From Actinophytocola oryzae (GTDB taxonomy: Bacteria > Actinomycetota > Actinomycetes > Mycobacteriales > Pseudonocardiaceae): DNA of 64,000 bases. The translations under genes were made by a program, and so were the position numbers. Of the stretch, positions 7,044 through 16,696 are shown in pieces (within the stretch, counting starts at the first letter, position 1; the number at the start of each line of letters is the position of its first letter). The notes under the pieces are model-generated. The model saw nothing but the letters and a program-made list of their open reading frames with translations. It ran no database searches and was not told the DNA's origin. Location: contig NZ_SOCP01000004.1 in assembly GCF_004364325.1 (NCBI RefSeq), positions 1 to 64,000 of the forward strand, in the 5' to 3' direction.

Positions 7044-8201
7044 ATGCTCGCTCGTGTGACCGCCGTTGCCGTGAGCGTCGCGCTCGCGGCGACGGCGACG
7101 CCCGCCCTGGCCGAGGCCGACAGCCGGGCGGACCTGCCGTCGGCGATCGTGTCCATGGGGGACAGCTTCATCTCCGGGGAGGCGGGGCGGTGGCGGGGCA
7201 ACGGGCTCACCCACTACCCGGGCAGCCGGTGGGGCACCGACCTCGCCGCCTACGACTGCAACTCCGGGGAGTCCTGGTGCTACCACGACCCCGCACGGGT
7301 GTACGGGGCCTCCTACGACAACGGCTGTCACCGGTCCGACGTCGCGGAGATCACCCATGTCCCGTCGGTCACGGTCGGGGGCGTGTCCTACCCCGTCGCG
7401 CCGGAGAACCGCGTGAACCTCGCGTGTTCCGGCGCGACGACCGAGGCGATCGACACCACCCCGTTCAAGGACCCCACCACCCAGGCCGACCAGCTCGCGA
7501 CGCTGGCCGAGACCAGGAGGATCCGGCTGATCACCGTGTCGGTCGGCGGCAACGACATCGACTTCGCGGGCATCATCTTCGGCTGCGTGGCGGCGTTCAC
7601 CGAGGGCTCGTCGGAACACTGCATGACCACGTACGGACCGGAGCTGCCTGCCCGGGTGCTGACGATGGCGGACAACATCCGTCGCGCGGTCGGCTCCATC
7701 CGCACGGTCATGCGGGACGCCGGTTACGCGGACGGCGACTACCGGCTCGTGCTGCAGTCCTACCCGGCACCCATCCCGGCGTCGGCCGAGAACCGCTACG
7801 TGGCCACCGACTGGAGCCGGTGGAACGAGGGCGGCTGCCCGTTCTACGACGACGACTCCGACTGGGCCCACGACACGGTCCTGCCGCTGATCGCCGAAGC
7901 CATCGAGGGCGTCACGGGCGCGGACACGGGCACCGAGTTCCTGGAGCTTCGGCACGCGTTCGACGGCCACGAGGTGTGCGCGAAGGGCGTCACGCAGGCC
8001 ACAGAGGACAACACCCTGAAGAACCCCCTGCCGATGGCCGAGAGCGAGTGGATCCGGTGGATCGGGGTGCCCTACCTCTCGCAGGGCCAGGAGCAGGAGT
8101 ACGCCCACCCCAACCGCTACGGGCAGCTCGCGCTGGGCCGCTGCCTGTCCGCGCTGGCCGCCGCAACGGCGACCACCCACACGTGCGAAGGGCCCGCCTG
8201 A
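7044..8201 (+). CDS. Secreted SGNH/GDSL hydrolase
   Basis: A 385-residue secreted esterase or lipase. The signal peptide is MLARVTAVAVSVALAA... with a TPALAEA cleavage region. SGNH blocks follow: block I MGDSFISGEAGRW, with nucleophile Ser in GDS; block III GGNDIDFAG; block V HPNRYGQLALG, with the catalytic His. Several Cys pairs suggest disulfides, as in Streptomyces extracellular lipases of this group. ATG 7044 has GGAG at about 8 bp. A TAGCGT -10-like box at 6966-6971 implies a leader of about 65 nt. An upstream in-frame TTG is less likely because it would precede the signal peptide with a non-hydrophobic stretch. Confidence 0.88.
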   Translation: MLARVTAVAVSVALAATATPALAEADSRADLPSAIVSMGDSFISGEAGRWRGNGLTHYPGSRWGTDLAAYDCNSGESWCYHDPARVYGASYDNGCHRSDVAEITHVPSVTVGGVSYPVAPENRVNLACSGATTEAIDTTPFKDPTTQADQLATLAETRRIRLITVSVGGNDIDFAGIIFGCVAAFTEGSSEHCMTTYGPELPARVLTMADNIRRAVGSIRTVMRDAGYADGDYRLVLQSYPAPIPASAENRYVATDWSRWNEGGCPFYDDDSDWAHDTVLPLIAEAIEGVTGADTGTEFLELRHAFDGHEVCAKGVTQATEDNTLKNPLPMAESEWIRWIGVPYLSQGQEQEYAHPNRYGQLALGRCLSALAAATATTHTCEGPA

Positions 8202-8208
8202 CGCGGCC

Positions 8209-9048
8209 CTACTCCCACACCTTCCGGACCTGTTCCACCAGGGCCGAGGACTGGATCATGCCCGCCCGAGCGGCGGCCGCCCGCCGGATCGGGTCGAGCG
8301 GGTTCTTGCCGAAGGCCGCCACGGCGTCCGGGTCGGGCGTCAGCAGAGCCACCTCCGACTCCCGGCGCAGGGCCTCCACCTGCGTGAACGTGCCCGGCAT
8401 CGGGCCGATCCCCCGGGGTATCGGGGCCAGCACCACGATGCGCTCGTACCCCGACGCGAGGTCCGCGTTGGCGGCCGACCGCATGCCGCCGTCCATGTAG
8501 CGCCTGCCGTCGATCGTCACCGGCGGCCACACACCGGGCACGGCGCAGCTCGCCGCCACGGCCCGCACCAACGGCACACCGGACGTGGCGTCGAAGATCC
8601 GGAACGCGCCGGTCTCCGTGTCCACCGCCGTGACGTGCAGGGCGGTGTCGGCAGGCCACTCCCTGACCGGCAGCCGCGACTCGATCACGCCGACCCGGTC
8701 GGCCTCCGTGACCCCCGTGTCCGCACTCAGTGCGATCCGGCCGATGCGCTGGCGGACGCGTTGGGGCGCGCGGGAACCGACCATCGTCAGCGCGAAGCGG
8801 AACATCATCCCCCGGCCGAGCGCCGCGGCCAGCTCACCGTCCGGGGGCAGGAGCTGCGCCTCGTACCGCTCCCGTGGGGCGAGGCCGTTCGCCACCTGTG
8901 CGCCGACAACTGACCCCGCCGACGTGCCGATCACCAGGTCGGCGTCGCCGAGGTCCACGCCCGCCTCGGCGAGGCCGGTCAGCACACCCCACTCCCAGGC
9001 GATTCCCGTGAGTCCCCCGCCACCGAGCACCAGCGCGCGTCTCGTCAT
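8209..9048 (-). CDS. Patatin-like phospholipase
   Basis: A 279-residue protein with the whole patatin core: oxyanion loop GGGGLTG (residues 9-15), nucleophile elbow GTSAG with Ser43, and the catalytic Asp in a DGG motif (YMDGGMRS) past the middle. It should be a cytoplasmic lipid acyl hydrolase, since there is no signal peptide. It converges with the SGNH esterase and is divergent from the large SARP gene, whose GTG lies 51 bp away. No regulator is specific to it. Substrate is probably phospholipid or acylglycerol. Confidence 0.9.
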   Translation of the reverse strand: MTRRALVLGGGGLTGIAWEWGVLTGLAEAGVDLGDADLVIGTSAGSVVGAQVANGLAPRERYEAQLLPPDGELAAALGRGMMFRFALTMVGSRAPQRVRQRIGRIALSADTGVTEADRVGVIESRLPVREWPADTALHVTAVDTETGAFRIFDATSGVPLVRAVAASCAVPGVWPPVTIDGRRYMDGGMRSAANADLASGYERIVVLAPIPRGIGPMPGTFTQVEALRRESEVALLTPDPDAVAAFGKNPLDPIRRAAAARAGMIQSSALVEQVRKVWE

Positions 9049-9099
9049 CAGCCCATCATGCCCCGCACCCCCGACACCCGGCGCGGCTAGCCTTTCCTG

Positions 9100-12000
9100 G
9101 TGACCGTCGAGCTGACCGTGCTCTCACGCGTCGCGTTCCGGGGGAGGGAGATCACCGGGCCGCGGCTGCGTGGGCTGCTCGCGCTCCTCGCCGCCGAACC
9201 GGGTGGCTGCGGCGTCGCCCGTCTCGTCGACGGGCTCTGGCAGGACGACCGGCCCGACAACCCCACGAAAGCACTGCAGATCCTCGTCTCCCGCCTCCGT
9301 GCCCAGCTCGGCGACGAGGTCATCGCCCGTACCCCGACCGGCTACCGCCTCGCGCTCGGCGAGGACCAGGTCGACGCGCAGGCCGTGCTCCACCACGCCG
9401 CGCAGGCCGCACGGCACGCCCGCGCCGGTGACCACGGGCAGGCCCTCCACCACGCCGAGGCCGGGCTCGCCTTGTGGGACGGACCGCCCAAGCCGGACGA
9501 GGCACACGACCCGCTGGCGGACCTGCGTGCGGAGCGGGCGGTCACCCACCGCACCCTCACCAGGGCCCGTGCCGTCGCGCTCGCCCGGCTCGGCAGGCAC
9601 GCCGAGGCCGTCGGCCCCCTCACCGACCTCGCCGTCGAGTACCCGCGTGACGAGGAGATCCTCCTCGCGCTGCTCGGGTCGGAGGCCGCGACGAAGAGCC
9701 CCGCCGCGGCCATGGCCCGCTACGACGCCTACCGCCGCGCCCTGCGTGACGAGCTGGGTGCCGACCCCGGGCCCGCGCTCCGGCAGGCCCACCAGGACCT
9801 GCTGCGCGACGATCAGCCGAGCGTCCGCCACGGCGTCGCCCACGAGCCCAACCCGCTGCTCGGCCGCGACGCCGACCTCGAGGCCGTCGCCGAGCTGCTC
9901 GCCAGCGCACGCGTCGTGTCGGTCGTCGGCCCCGGCGGGCTCGGCAAGACCCGCCTCGCACACGCCGTCGGCCGGGCCTCGACCAGGCGGACCGTGCACT
10001 TCGTGAGCCTCGCGGGGGTCGCCGAGGACGGGGACGTCGCCGCCGAGGTCGCGTCCGCCGTCGGCGCCGCCGAGTTCACCAGGGTGGACCCGGTCGCGGG
10101 TGTCGCCGAGTCGCTCGGCGCGAGTGCGCTGCTGGTCCTCGACAACTGCGAGCACGTGCTCGCCAGGGCCGCCGACCTCGTCGCCACGCTGGTCGCGATG
10201 ACCCGTGACCTGCGGATCCTCACCACGAGCCGCGCGCGGCTGGGCCTGTCGTCGGAGTCGGTGTACCCGCTGCCCGAGCTGGACCAGGCGACCACCGAGG
10301 AGCTGTTCCGCCAGCGGGCTCGGGCCGCGCGACCGGGTGTCGACCTGCCGGACGCGCCCGTCGCGCAGCTGTGCGCCCACCTCGACGGGCTGCCGCTCGC
10401 CGTGGAGCTGGCCGCCGCACGCGTGCGGGTCATGTCGGTCACCGAGATCAACCGGCGGCTCGCGGACCGGTTCGCGCTGCTGCGGGGCGGTCGCCGCGAC
10501 GCGCCGCAACGCCACCAGACCCTTCAGGCCGTCGTCGACTGGAGCTGGCAGCTGCTCGACGCGGACGGCCGTGCCGCGCTGCGTGCGCTCGCGGTCCTCC
10601 CCGGCGGGTTCACGGCCGACGCCGCCGACCGGGTGCTCGGCCGGGACTCGCTCGACACGCTCGACAACCTCGTCGACCAGTCCCTGCTCAAGGTCGCCGA
10701 CACCCGCGAGGGCACGCGCTTCCGGATGCTGGAGACGGTCCGCGAGTTCGGCGCTGCCCGGCTCGCCGAGTCCGGCGACACCGACCGGGTGATCGACGGC
10801 TTGTTCGCCTGGACGAGGGAGGTCGCGCGGCGCCACCTCGACGCCCCGTTCGGCCCGGACCCGGTCCCTGGCACCGACTACCTGCGTGTCGAGCAGGACA
10901 ACCTGCTGCTGGCGCTGCGCCACGGCCTCGACCGGGGCGACGGTGCCTCGGTCGCCTCGGCCGTCGCCGTCCTCGCCGCGCTGTGGTCGGTCGACGGCAA
11001 CTACCTGCGTGCCGCCTCGCTCTGCGACGACGCCGCCCAGCTGTTCGCCCACTACCGGCCGGCACCCGAGCACGTCGAGATCACCCGCGTCGCGATCACG
11101 CTGCCGCTGCTCAACGCGCTCGCCATCCGGTCGGCGGCCACCGCGCGCATGCTGTACGCGCTGCGCAGGCTCCCGACGGCCGAACCGGACACGGCGGTGC
11201 GGGCCACGGCGGTCGTGCTGGCCGAACCGGGCGTCTTCGCGCCGGACCAGGCGGTGCTGCGTGCCCTGTTCGACGGCGGCAGGCCGCAGGTGGCCGCGAT
11301 CGCGGGCCTGATCCTGAGCTACGCGGCCGAGCAGGCGGGCGACCTGCCCGCCGCGATCGAGGTGTGCGCGCCGCTGCTCACCGCGTGGGGCACGAACGCG
11401 ACACCGTGGCTGTGGATCCTGGCCCTGTCCCGGCTCGGCGAGCTGACGCTGCGCGTCGAGCGGGGCGAGGACGCACTCGGGTACTTCACCCAGTCCGTCC
11501 GGCTGCTCGACCGGATCGGCGCGCACCGCGACGTCGTAGGCGTGTACTGGGGCATGATGCTCGCCAACCTGCGGCTCGGGCGCCTCGACGACGCCGAGCA
11601 CTGGCTGGGCCGCGCCACAGTCGACAACGCGGGTTCGCCGGAGGACGACGTCGAGGCAGGCACGTTCATGTTCGTGCTGGCGGCGCGGGCGGAGCTGGCG
11701 CTCGCACGGGGCGAGGTGGACGAGGGACTGCGCCTGTGGCGCCGTGCCGCGGCGGCGCTCGACCCCGGGAAGCACACGGACGTCGACCGCGACGAGGCGG
11801 AGACCCTGCGGCCGTGGGCACTGGAGACGGAGGCAGGCGCGGTCGCCGCCCACGCCAGGTACGACCGGCTCGACCTGGTCCCCGAACTGATGGCCGAGCT
11901 GCCCCGCCAGCTGGCGCTCCTCCTGTCGAGCCCGATCGAGCGGCCGCCGATCTACATCGGCGAACAGCAGCTGGCAGGCGCCGTGCTGGTCGCGCTCGGC

Positions 12001-12249
12001 ATCGCCGACATCACGCGTGGCGCGACGGGGTCCGGGGTCCGGCTCGTCGCGCTGGCCGAGCGGCTCGACTTCGTGCGGAGCTTCCGGCCGACGCCGACCG
12101 TCGCGGACGTGCGGGACGCGGTCGAGAACGCCGACGGGCCGGCGTACGCCGCTGCGGTGTCGGAGTACGCCGGTCTCGACCGGGACGGGCTGCGTGCCGC
12201 GGCGCTCGCCGTGCTGGGCACCCGGGTCAGCGCCGGGGGTCCTGCCTGA
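9100..12249 (+). CDS. AfsR/SARP-type regulator: winged helix, BTAD, STAND NTPase, TPR region
   Basis: A 1049-residue multi-domain regulator. It has an OmpR-like winged helix (~1-85), a bacterial transcriptional activator domain (~90-235), a STAND/NB-ARC NTPase with Walker A GPGGLGKT (~277-284) and Walker B LLVLDNCEH (~344-352), a winged-helix arm (~460-560), and long helical TPR-like repeats to the C terminus. AfsR-family proteins bind direct repeats in target promoters and act as ATP-dependent activators of secondary metabolism or development. The start is GTG at 9100 with TAGCCT 6 bp upstream (9088-9093) and no Shine-Dalgarno, a leaderless signature. Its last 23 bp overlap the convergent permease gene. 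No cluster of biosynthetic genes lies nearby, so the regulon is probably elsewhere. Confidence 0.92.
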   Translation: MTVELTVLSRVAFRGREITGPRLRGLLALLAAEPGGCGVARLVDGLWQDDRPDNPTKALQILVSRLRAQLGDEVIARTPTGYRLALGEDQVDAQAVLHHAAQAARHARAGDHGQALHHAEAGLALWDGPPKPDEAHDPLADLRAERAVTHRTLTRARAVALARLGRHAEAVGPLTDLAVEYPRDEEILLALLGSEAATKSPAAAMARYDAYRRALRDELGADPGPALRQAHQDLLRDDQPSVRHGVAHEPNPLLGRDADLEAVAELLASARVVSVVGPGGLGKTRLAHAVGRASTRRTVHFVSLAGVAEDGDVAAEVASAVGAAEFTRVDPVAGVAESLGASALLVLDNCEHVLARAADLVATLVAMTRDLRILTTSRARLGLSSESVYPLPELDQATTEELFRQRARAARPGVDLPDAPVAQLCAHLDGLPLAVELAAARVRVMSVTEINRRLADRFALLRGGRRDAPQRHQTLQAVVDWSWQLLDADGRAALRALAVLPGGFTADAADRVLGRDSLDTLDNLVDQSLLKVADTREGTRFRMLETVREFGAARLAESGDTDRVIDGLFAWTREVARRHLDAPFGPDPVPGTDYLRVEQDNLLLALRHGLDRGDGASVASAVAVLAALWSVDGNYLRAASLCDDAAQLFAHYRPAPEHVEITRVAITLPLLNALAIRSAATARMLYALRRLPTAEPDTAVRATAVVLAEPGVFAPDQAVLRALFDGGRPQVAAIAGLILSYAAEQAGDLPAAIEVCAPLLTAWGTNATPWLWILALSRLGELTLRVERGEDALGYFTQSVRLLDRIGAHRDVVGVYWGMMLANLRLGRLDDAEHWLGRATVDNAGSPEDDVEAGTFMFVLAARAELALARGEVDEGLRLWRRAAAALDPGKHTDVDRDEAETLRPWALETEAGAVAAHARYDRLDLVPELMAELPRQLALLLSSPIERPPIYIGEQQLAGAVLVALGIADITRGATGSGVRLVALAERLDFVRSFRPTPTVADVRDAVENADGPAYAAAVSEYAGLDRDGLRAAALAVLGTRVSAGGPA

Positions 12250-13048
12250 ACTGCCACTTCGCCCACAGGTAGCCGCCTGCGGCGAGCACGACGCACCAGC
12301 CGACCGCGAGCCACCCGTTGTGGCCGATCGGACCGCCGACCAGCAGGCCACGCAGCGTCTCGATGATCGGCGTGAACGGCTGGTACTCGGAGAACCAGCG
12401 GATGCCGCTCGGCAGCGCGTCCAGCGGGACGAACGTGGTCGACAGGAACGGGAAGAAGAACGACAGCGGCATGACGATGTTGCTGGCGCCCTCCGGCAGC
12501 CTCGCCAGCATGCCGAGCGCCGTGGCCACCCACGTCAGGGCGAACGCGGTCAGCAGGACCAGGCCGAGCGCGGCGACCCACTCGACCACGCCTGCGCCTG
12601 GCCGGAAGCCCATGGCGAGCCCGACGGCGATCACCAGCACGATGCTGGCCATGTTCAGGATGACGGCGCCGACGACGTGCCCGGTCAGCACGGCCGTGCG
12701 GGCGATCGGCATGGTGCGGAAACGCGCCACGATGCCGTCGGCGAGGTCCGTACAGATCCCGACGGCGGTCGTCTGGGTCGCGGACCCCAGCGTCATCAGC
12801 AGGATCCCGGGAACGATGAAGTCGATGTAGTCGAAGCCGCCGCCGATGCCCGCCGCGATCGTGTCGCCGAACAGGTAGGAGAACAGCAGCAGCATGATCA
12901 CCGGCACTAGCGCGACGCCGACGGTCAGTGTGGGGTAGCGGACGGCGTGGCGCAGGCTGCGGCGCAGCATGGTGGCCGAGTCGGTGAACGCGCTCATGGG
13001 ACGGCCCTTGGCGGTCGCGGCGAGTGGCCGGGTGGCGGTGATGGTCAT
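12227..13048 (-). CDS. DrrB-like ABC-2 permease
   Basis: A 273-residue ABC-2 membrane subunit with six hydrophobic segments and the typical extracellular region FPFLSTTFVPLDALPSGI. ATG 13048 overlaps the stop of the ATPase gene (ATGA). A longer open frame upstream is only a shadow of that gene. It works with the ATPase at 13045-13992 as a DrrAB-type exporter of drugs or lipids. The 3' end runs 23 bp into the convergent SARP gene. Confidence 0.9.
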   Translation of the reverse strand: MTITATRPLAATAKGRPMSAFTDSATMLRRSLRHAVRYPTLTVGVALVPVIMLLLFSYLFGDTIAAGIGGGFDYIDFIVPGILLMTLGSATQTTAVGICTDLADGIVARFRTMPIARTAVLTGHVVGAVILNMASIVLVIAVGLAMGFRPGAGVVEWVAALGLVLLTAFALTWVATALGMLARLPEGASNIVMPLSFFFPFLSTTFVPLDALPSGIRWFSEYQPFTPIIETLRGLLVGGPIGHNGWLAVGWCVVLAAGGYLWAKWQFRQDPRR

Positions 13049-13992
13049 GACAGGGTCGCTTTCTCTGCTTCGGTGGTGTGGCCGGTGAGTGCGAAGAAGA
13101 CGTCGTCGAGGTCGGGGGTGTGGACCGTCAGCGAGTCCGTCCCGATCGAGGCGTCGTCGAGGCGGTCCAGCAGGGCCTTGAGCGCGCGGCGGCTGCCGTC
13201 GTTGGGCACGGTGAGCGTGAGTGACTCCTGGTCGCGCGAGGCGTTGCCCAGGATGCGGGCGGCCGTGTCCAGCTCGCGGACGTCGGCGAAGTGCAGCTGG
13301 ACGTGGCCGCCGGGGATGCGCCGCTTCAGCTCCGTCGGCGTGCCCTCCGCGACGATCCTGCCCTGGTCGAGCACCGCGATCCGGTCGGCGAGCTGGTCGG
13401 CCTCCTCCAGGTACTGCGTGGTGAGGAAGACGGTCACGCCGTCGGCGACCAGCCCCCGGATGATCTCCCACACGTCGTGGCGGCTGCGTGGGTCGAGGCC
13501 GGTGGTCGGCTCGTCGAGGAAGATCACCCTCGGGCCGCCGACGAGCGTCATCGCCAGGTCCAGTCGGCGCATCATGCCGCCGGAGTAGGTCGCCGCGGGC
13601 TTCTTCGCGGCCTTGACCAGGTCGAACCGCTCCAGCAGCGCCGTGGCCCCGTCACGGATCCGCCGCTTGGGCAGCCGGTACAGCTCACCCATCAGGCGCA
13701 GGTTCTCCTCGCCGGTGAGCAGCTTGTCGACCGCGGAGAACTGGCCGGTCACGCCGATGACCTCGCGGACGGCGTCCGGGTCGGTGGCGACGTCGTGCCC
13801 GCCGACGACGACCGTGCCCGCGTCGGCCGTGATCAGCGTCGACAGGATCTGGACGGCCGTCGTCTTGCCCGCGCCGTTCGGCCCGAGCAGCGAGAAGACG
13901 CTGCCCGAGGGCACGTGGAGGTCGATCCCGTCGAGGACCACGGTGTCCCCGTAGCTCTTGCGGAGCCCGGTGGCTCCGATCGCGGTCGTCAT
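13045..13992 (-). CDS. DrrA-like ABC transporter ATP-binding protein
   Basis: A 315-residue ATPase with Walker A GPNGAGKTT, Q-loop region GVTGQFSAVD, signature SGGMMRRLDLAM, Walker B VIFLDEPTTGLD and the H-loop region. The DrrA-type C-terminal extension (LDDVFFALTG) is present. ATG 13992 has GGGGAGA upstream. It is the first gene of a two-gene operon with the permease. Daunorubicin-type multidrug export is the family precedent, and the natural substrate is unknown. Confidence 0.92.
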   Translation of the reverse strand: MTTAIGATGLRKSYGDTVVLDGIDLHVPSGSVFSLLGPNGAGKTTAVQILSTLITADAGTVVVGGHDVATDPDAVREVIGVTGQFSAVDKLLTGEENLRLMGELYRLPKRRIRDGATALLERFDLVKAAKKPAATYSGGMMRRLDLAMTLVGGPRVIFLDEPTTGLDPRSRHDVWEIIRGLVADGVTVFLTTQYLEEADQLADRIAVLDQGRIVAEGTPTELKRRIPGGHVQLHFADVRELDTAARILGNASRDQESLTLTVPNDGSRRALKALLDRLDDASIGTDSLTVHTPDLDDVFFALTGHTTEAEKATLS

Positions 13993-14110
13993 CTGTCTCC
14001 CCTTTGGTTTCGTGCCTGCTCGGGGGAAAGCCTGTGGCCGCGCCGGATCAGCGGGGTTTCACCGCGGTTTCAGCCACGCTCGGCCGGTTTCACGGGGCTA
14101 GGTTGGGCGC

Positions 14111-14854
14111 ATGGATCTTGGGCTGAAGGACCGGGTGTACCTGGTCACCGGCGGGACGAGGGGGCTCGGCTTCGCGACGGCGTCCGCGCTGGTCGACGAG
14201 GGTGCGCGGGTCGTGTTGACGGGCCGCTCCGAGGAGAACGTCGAGCAGGCGGCCGCGTCGCTGGGTTGCGCGGGGGTGGCGTGCGACAACGCCGACCCCG
14301 CCACGCCCGACCGGCTGATCGAGGTCGCGCGGGAGCGGTTCGGGCGGGTCGACGGGCTGCTGGTGAGCGTCGGCGGGCCGCCGTCCGGGTCGGTCACCGA
14401 GGTGACCGACGAGCAGTGGCGGACGGCGTTCGAGTCGGTGTTCCTCGGAGCGGTCCGCCTGGCCCGCACGGTCGCGGCGTCGCTGTCGGAAGGCGGGTCG
14501 ATCGCGTTCGTGCTGTCGTCGTCGGTGCGGGTGCCGATCGGCAACCTCGGCATCTCGAACGGCCTGCGGCCCGGCCTCGCGATGGCGGCGAAGGCGATGG
14601 CGAACGAGCTGGGTCCGCGCGGGGTGCGCGTGAACGGCCTGGTGCCCGGCAGGATCGCGACCGACCGCCTGACCTATGTGGAGGCGAAGGCCACCGAGGA
14701 GGAGCGGGCGGCGGCGCTCGCCGCGATCCCGCTCGGCCGGTACGGCGACCCGGAGGAGTTCGGCAGGGTGGCGGCGTTCGTGCTGTCGCCCGCCGCGTCC
14801 TACCTGACCGGCTCGATGCTGGCGGTGGACGGCGGGATGCTACCGGCGCTCTGA
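14111..14854 (+). CDS. Atypical short-chain dehydrogenase/reductase (SDR) lacking catalytic Tyr
   Basis: A 247-residue Rossmann protein. The cofactor motif TGGTRGLG is clear at residues 13-20, with SSSVR and the C-terminal NG..PG-(R)-..TD region and LTGSMLAVDGG. The classical YxxxK is not present: the position four before Lys of LAMAAKAMANEL is Ala. The segment ISNGLRPGLAMAAK matches an FabG-like subgroup in which Arg and Lys are kept but Tyr is lost. Redox activity is therefore uncertain. ATG 14111 has TAGGTT 6 bp upstream (14099-14104), suggesting a leaderless transcript. Its end overlaps the convergent response regulator by 15 bp. Confidence 0.85.
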   Translation: MDLGLKDRVYLVTGGTRGLGFATASALVDEGARVVLTGRSEENVEQAAASLGCAGVACDNADPATPDRLIEVARERFGRVDGLLVSVGGPPSGSVTEVTDEQWRTAFESVFLGAVRLARTVAASLSEGGSIAFVLSSSVRVPIGNLGISNGLRPGLAMAAKAMANELGPRGVRVNGLVPGRIATDRLTYVEAKATEEERAAALAAIPLGRYGDPEEFGRVAAFVLSPAASYLTGSMLAVDGGMLPAL

Positions 14855-15490
14855 GCGCGGGACGACGAGTCCGGACTCGTAGGCGGCGATGACGGCCTGG
14901 GTGCGGTCACGCAGGCCGAGCTTGCCGAGCATGCGGCTGACATGGGTCTTGACGGTCTCCTCGGTGACCACGAGGCGCCTGGCGATCTCCGGGTTGGACA
15001 GTCCCTCCGCGACGAGCTCGAGTACCTCGGTCTCGCGCGGGGTGAGGGTGGACAGCCGTACGGGCCGCGGCTGTGGCCGCAGCCGGGCGAACTCCCCGAT
15101 GAGCCGCCGCGTGACGGTGGGTGCGAGGAGTGCCTCCCCGGCGGCGATGACACGCACGGCGTCGAAGAGCCGTTCGGCGGTGACGTCCTTGAGGAGGAAC
15201 CCGCTCGCACCTGCCCGCAGTGCGTCGTAGACGTACTCGTCGAGGTCGAACGTGGTGAGGATGAGGACCTTCGCCGCGCCCGCGACGTGCCTGGTGGCCT
15301 CGATCCCGTCCATGCCGGGCATGCGGACGTCCATGAGCACGACGTCCGGCCGGTGCACCGCGCAGAGCCGGACGGCCTCGAGCCCGTCGGTCGCCGTTCC
15401 CTCGACGGTGAAGTCGGCCTGGGTGTCGAGCAGGGCCGCGTACCCGGTGCGCACCACCTCGTGGTCGTCGGCGACGACGATGCGGATCAC
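14840..15490 (-). CDS. NarL/LuxR-family response regulator
   Basis: A 216-residue response regulator. The receiver domain has acidic pocket VADDHE, phospho-acceptor Asp in VLMDVRMPGMDG, and Lys in LLKDVTAERL. The C-terminal LuxR HTH is LTPRETEVLELVAEGLSNPEIARRL. GTG 15490 overlaps the kinase stop (GTGA), so the pair is translationally coupled. The regulated genes may include the ABC exporter operon at 16697-19781, which is divergent from the kinase gene and a common neighbour of such systems. Confidence 0.92.
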   Translation of the reverse strand: MIRIVVADDHEVVRTGYAALLDTQADFTVEGTATDGLEAVRLCAVHRPDVVLMDVRMPGMDGIEATRHVAGAAKVLILTTFDLDEYVYDALRAGASGFLLKDVTAERLFDAVRVIAAGEALLAPTVTRRLIGEFARLRPQPRPVRLSTLTPRETEVLELVAEGLSNPEIARRLVVTEETVKTHVSRMLGKLGLRDRTQAVIAAYESGLVVPRSERR

Positions 15491-16542
15491 TGGTCCTCCA
15501 CGGGCAGGACGGCCTCGACGAGGAACCCGCCGACGGCGGCCGGTCCCGCACGCAGCGTCCCACCGGCCGCGGCGGCCCGCTCACGCATCCCGGTGAGCCC
15601 GTGCCCGGCGGCGTTGGCCGGTCCCGGTCCGTTGTCGCGGATCCGGACGGTGAGCCGTGCCCCGTACCGCAGCTCGACGTCGACGGCGGCCCCCGGTGCG
15701 TGCCTGCGGGCGTTGGTGAGTGCCTCCTGGACGATGCGGTAGGCGGCCAGCTCGACGCCGGGGTCGAGTGGGACGGGTGCGCCGGAGACGATGAGCCGGG
15801 CGTTGGCGGACTGGCGCGCGTCGTCGAGGAGGTCGACGAGCTGGTTGAGCTGGGGGGCGGGCCGCAGCTCGGCGGCGGTGCCGTCCTCGTCGTCCCTGAG
15901 CACCCCGAGTAGCCGTCGCATCTCGGTGAGCCCGGCGCGGGCCCGGTCGCCGATCTCGGCGAACCGTTGCGCCCCAAGGGGTGGCAGCTCGGGCGTGGTG
16001 AGCCGGGCGGTCTCGGCCTGTACGGCGATCATCGAGATGTGGTGGGCGACGACGTCGTGCAGCTCCCGCGCGATCCTGGCCCGCTCGCCCCGGGCGGTGT
16101 GCTCGACGAGCGTGTTGGCCACAGCCTTGCGCGCTGCCCGGTGGAGTAGCGCCTCCTTCCGGGCGGCGAGGGCGACCCCGGCCCACCCGGCGGCAGGCAC
16201 GATCGCGGCGAGCAGCACGGTCACGACCGTCGGCCGGACGAGCGCGATCACGACGAAGGGGAGCGCAAGCGCTTGCGTCCACACGGAGGCCACCCGAACG
16301 AGCCCCATCACCAACGCCGCGGCCGCCCCCACGGTGAGCACGTGCAGGAGCGCCAATGAGAGGAACCCGAAGGCGGCGAGGAGGACGACGGCGGCGAGGG
16401 GCCGAACCAGTCCAAGTGGGACGGTCCCGGCGACGGCCAGCAGACAGAGCGTGAGCCCGAACATGAGATCGGCGTCCGCGACGAGCACCCGCACGAGTGC
16501 CTCCCCGAAGGCGGCGCCCCCGAGCAGGAAGGCCGCACGCAT
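15487..16542 (-). CDS. NarL-type sensor histidine kinase (HisKA_3)
   Basis: A 351-residue membrane kinase. About five hydrophobic segments fill residues 1-130. The HisKA_3 phospho-acceptor region is ARIARELHDVVAHHISMIAV and the HATPase domain ends with RDNGPGPANAAGHGLTGMRERA. ATG 16542 is chosen because GGAGAG lies 7 bp upstream. The upstream ATG at 16563 has none. Coupled to the response regulator at 14840. The signal is unknown, and the lack of a large extracytoplasmic domain suggests intramembrane sensing of envelope or drug stress. Confidence 0.9.
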   Translation of the reverse strand: MRAAFLLGGAAFGEALVRVLVADADLMFGLTLCLLAVAGTVPLGLVRPLAAVVLLAAFGFLSLALLHVLTVGAAAALVMGLVRVASVWTQALALPFVVIALVRPTVVTVLLAAIVPAAGWAGVALAARKEALLHRAARKAVANTLVEHTARGERARIARELHDVVAHHISMIAVQAETARLTTPELPPLGAQRFAEIGDRARAGLTEMRRLLGVLRDDEDGTAAELRPAPQLNQLVDLLDDARQSANARLIVSGAPVPLDPGVELAAYRIVQEALTNARRHAPGAAVDVELRYGARLTVRIRDNGPGPANAAGHGLTGMRERAAAAGGTLRAGPAAVGGFLVEAVLPVEDQ

Positions 16543-16696
16543 GGTGCACTCTCCGTCGCGCATGGGGTCATTGTCTCCGCCGGCAGGAAGCTTGGCGTCA
16601 CTCCCACGAGCGACGTCCGTCCCCTGCGGGGGCGAGACCGAACATGGCTCCCCAACGGGACGACGCCGCCCCGCGACCGCCATAGCCTTCCGGAGC

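Noticed and set aside
9124..12351. 1075-codon open frame on the minus strand
   Set aside because: It is antisense to the AfsR-type gene, whose domains are unmistakable. The product is Arg/Gly/Gln-rich with no domain, a GC-rich shadow.
9100..14000. Biosynthetic gene cluster suggested by SARP regulator and DrrAB exporter, with a P450 at 29.7 kb
   Set aside because: No synthase, synthetase, terpene cyclase or RiPP gene is present, and the P450 is a fragment.
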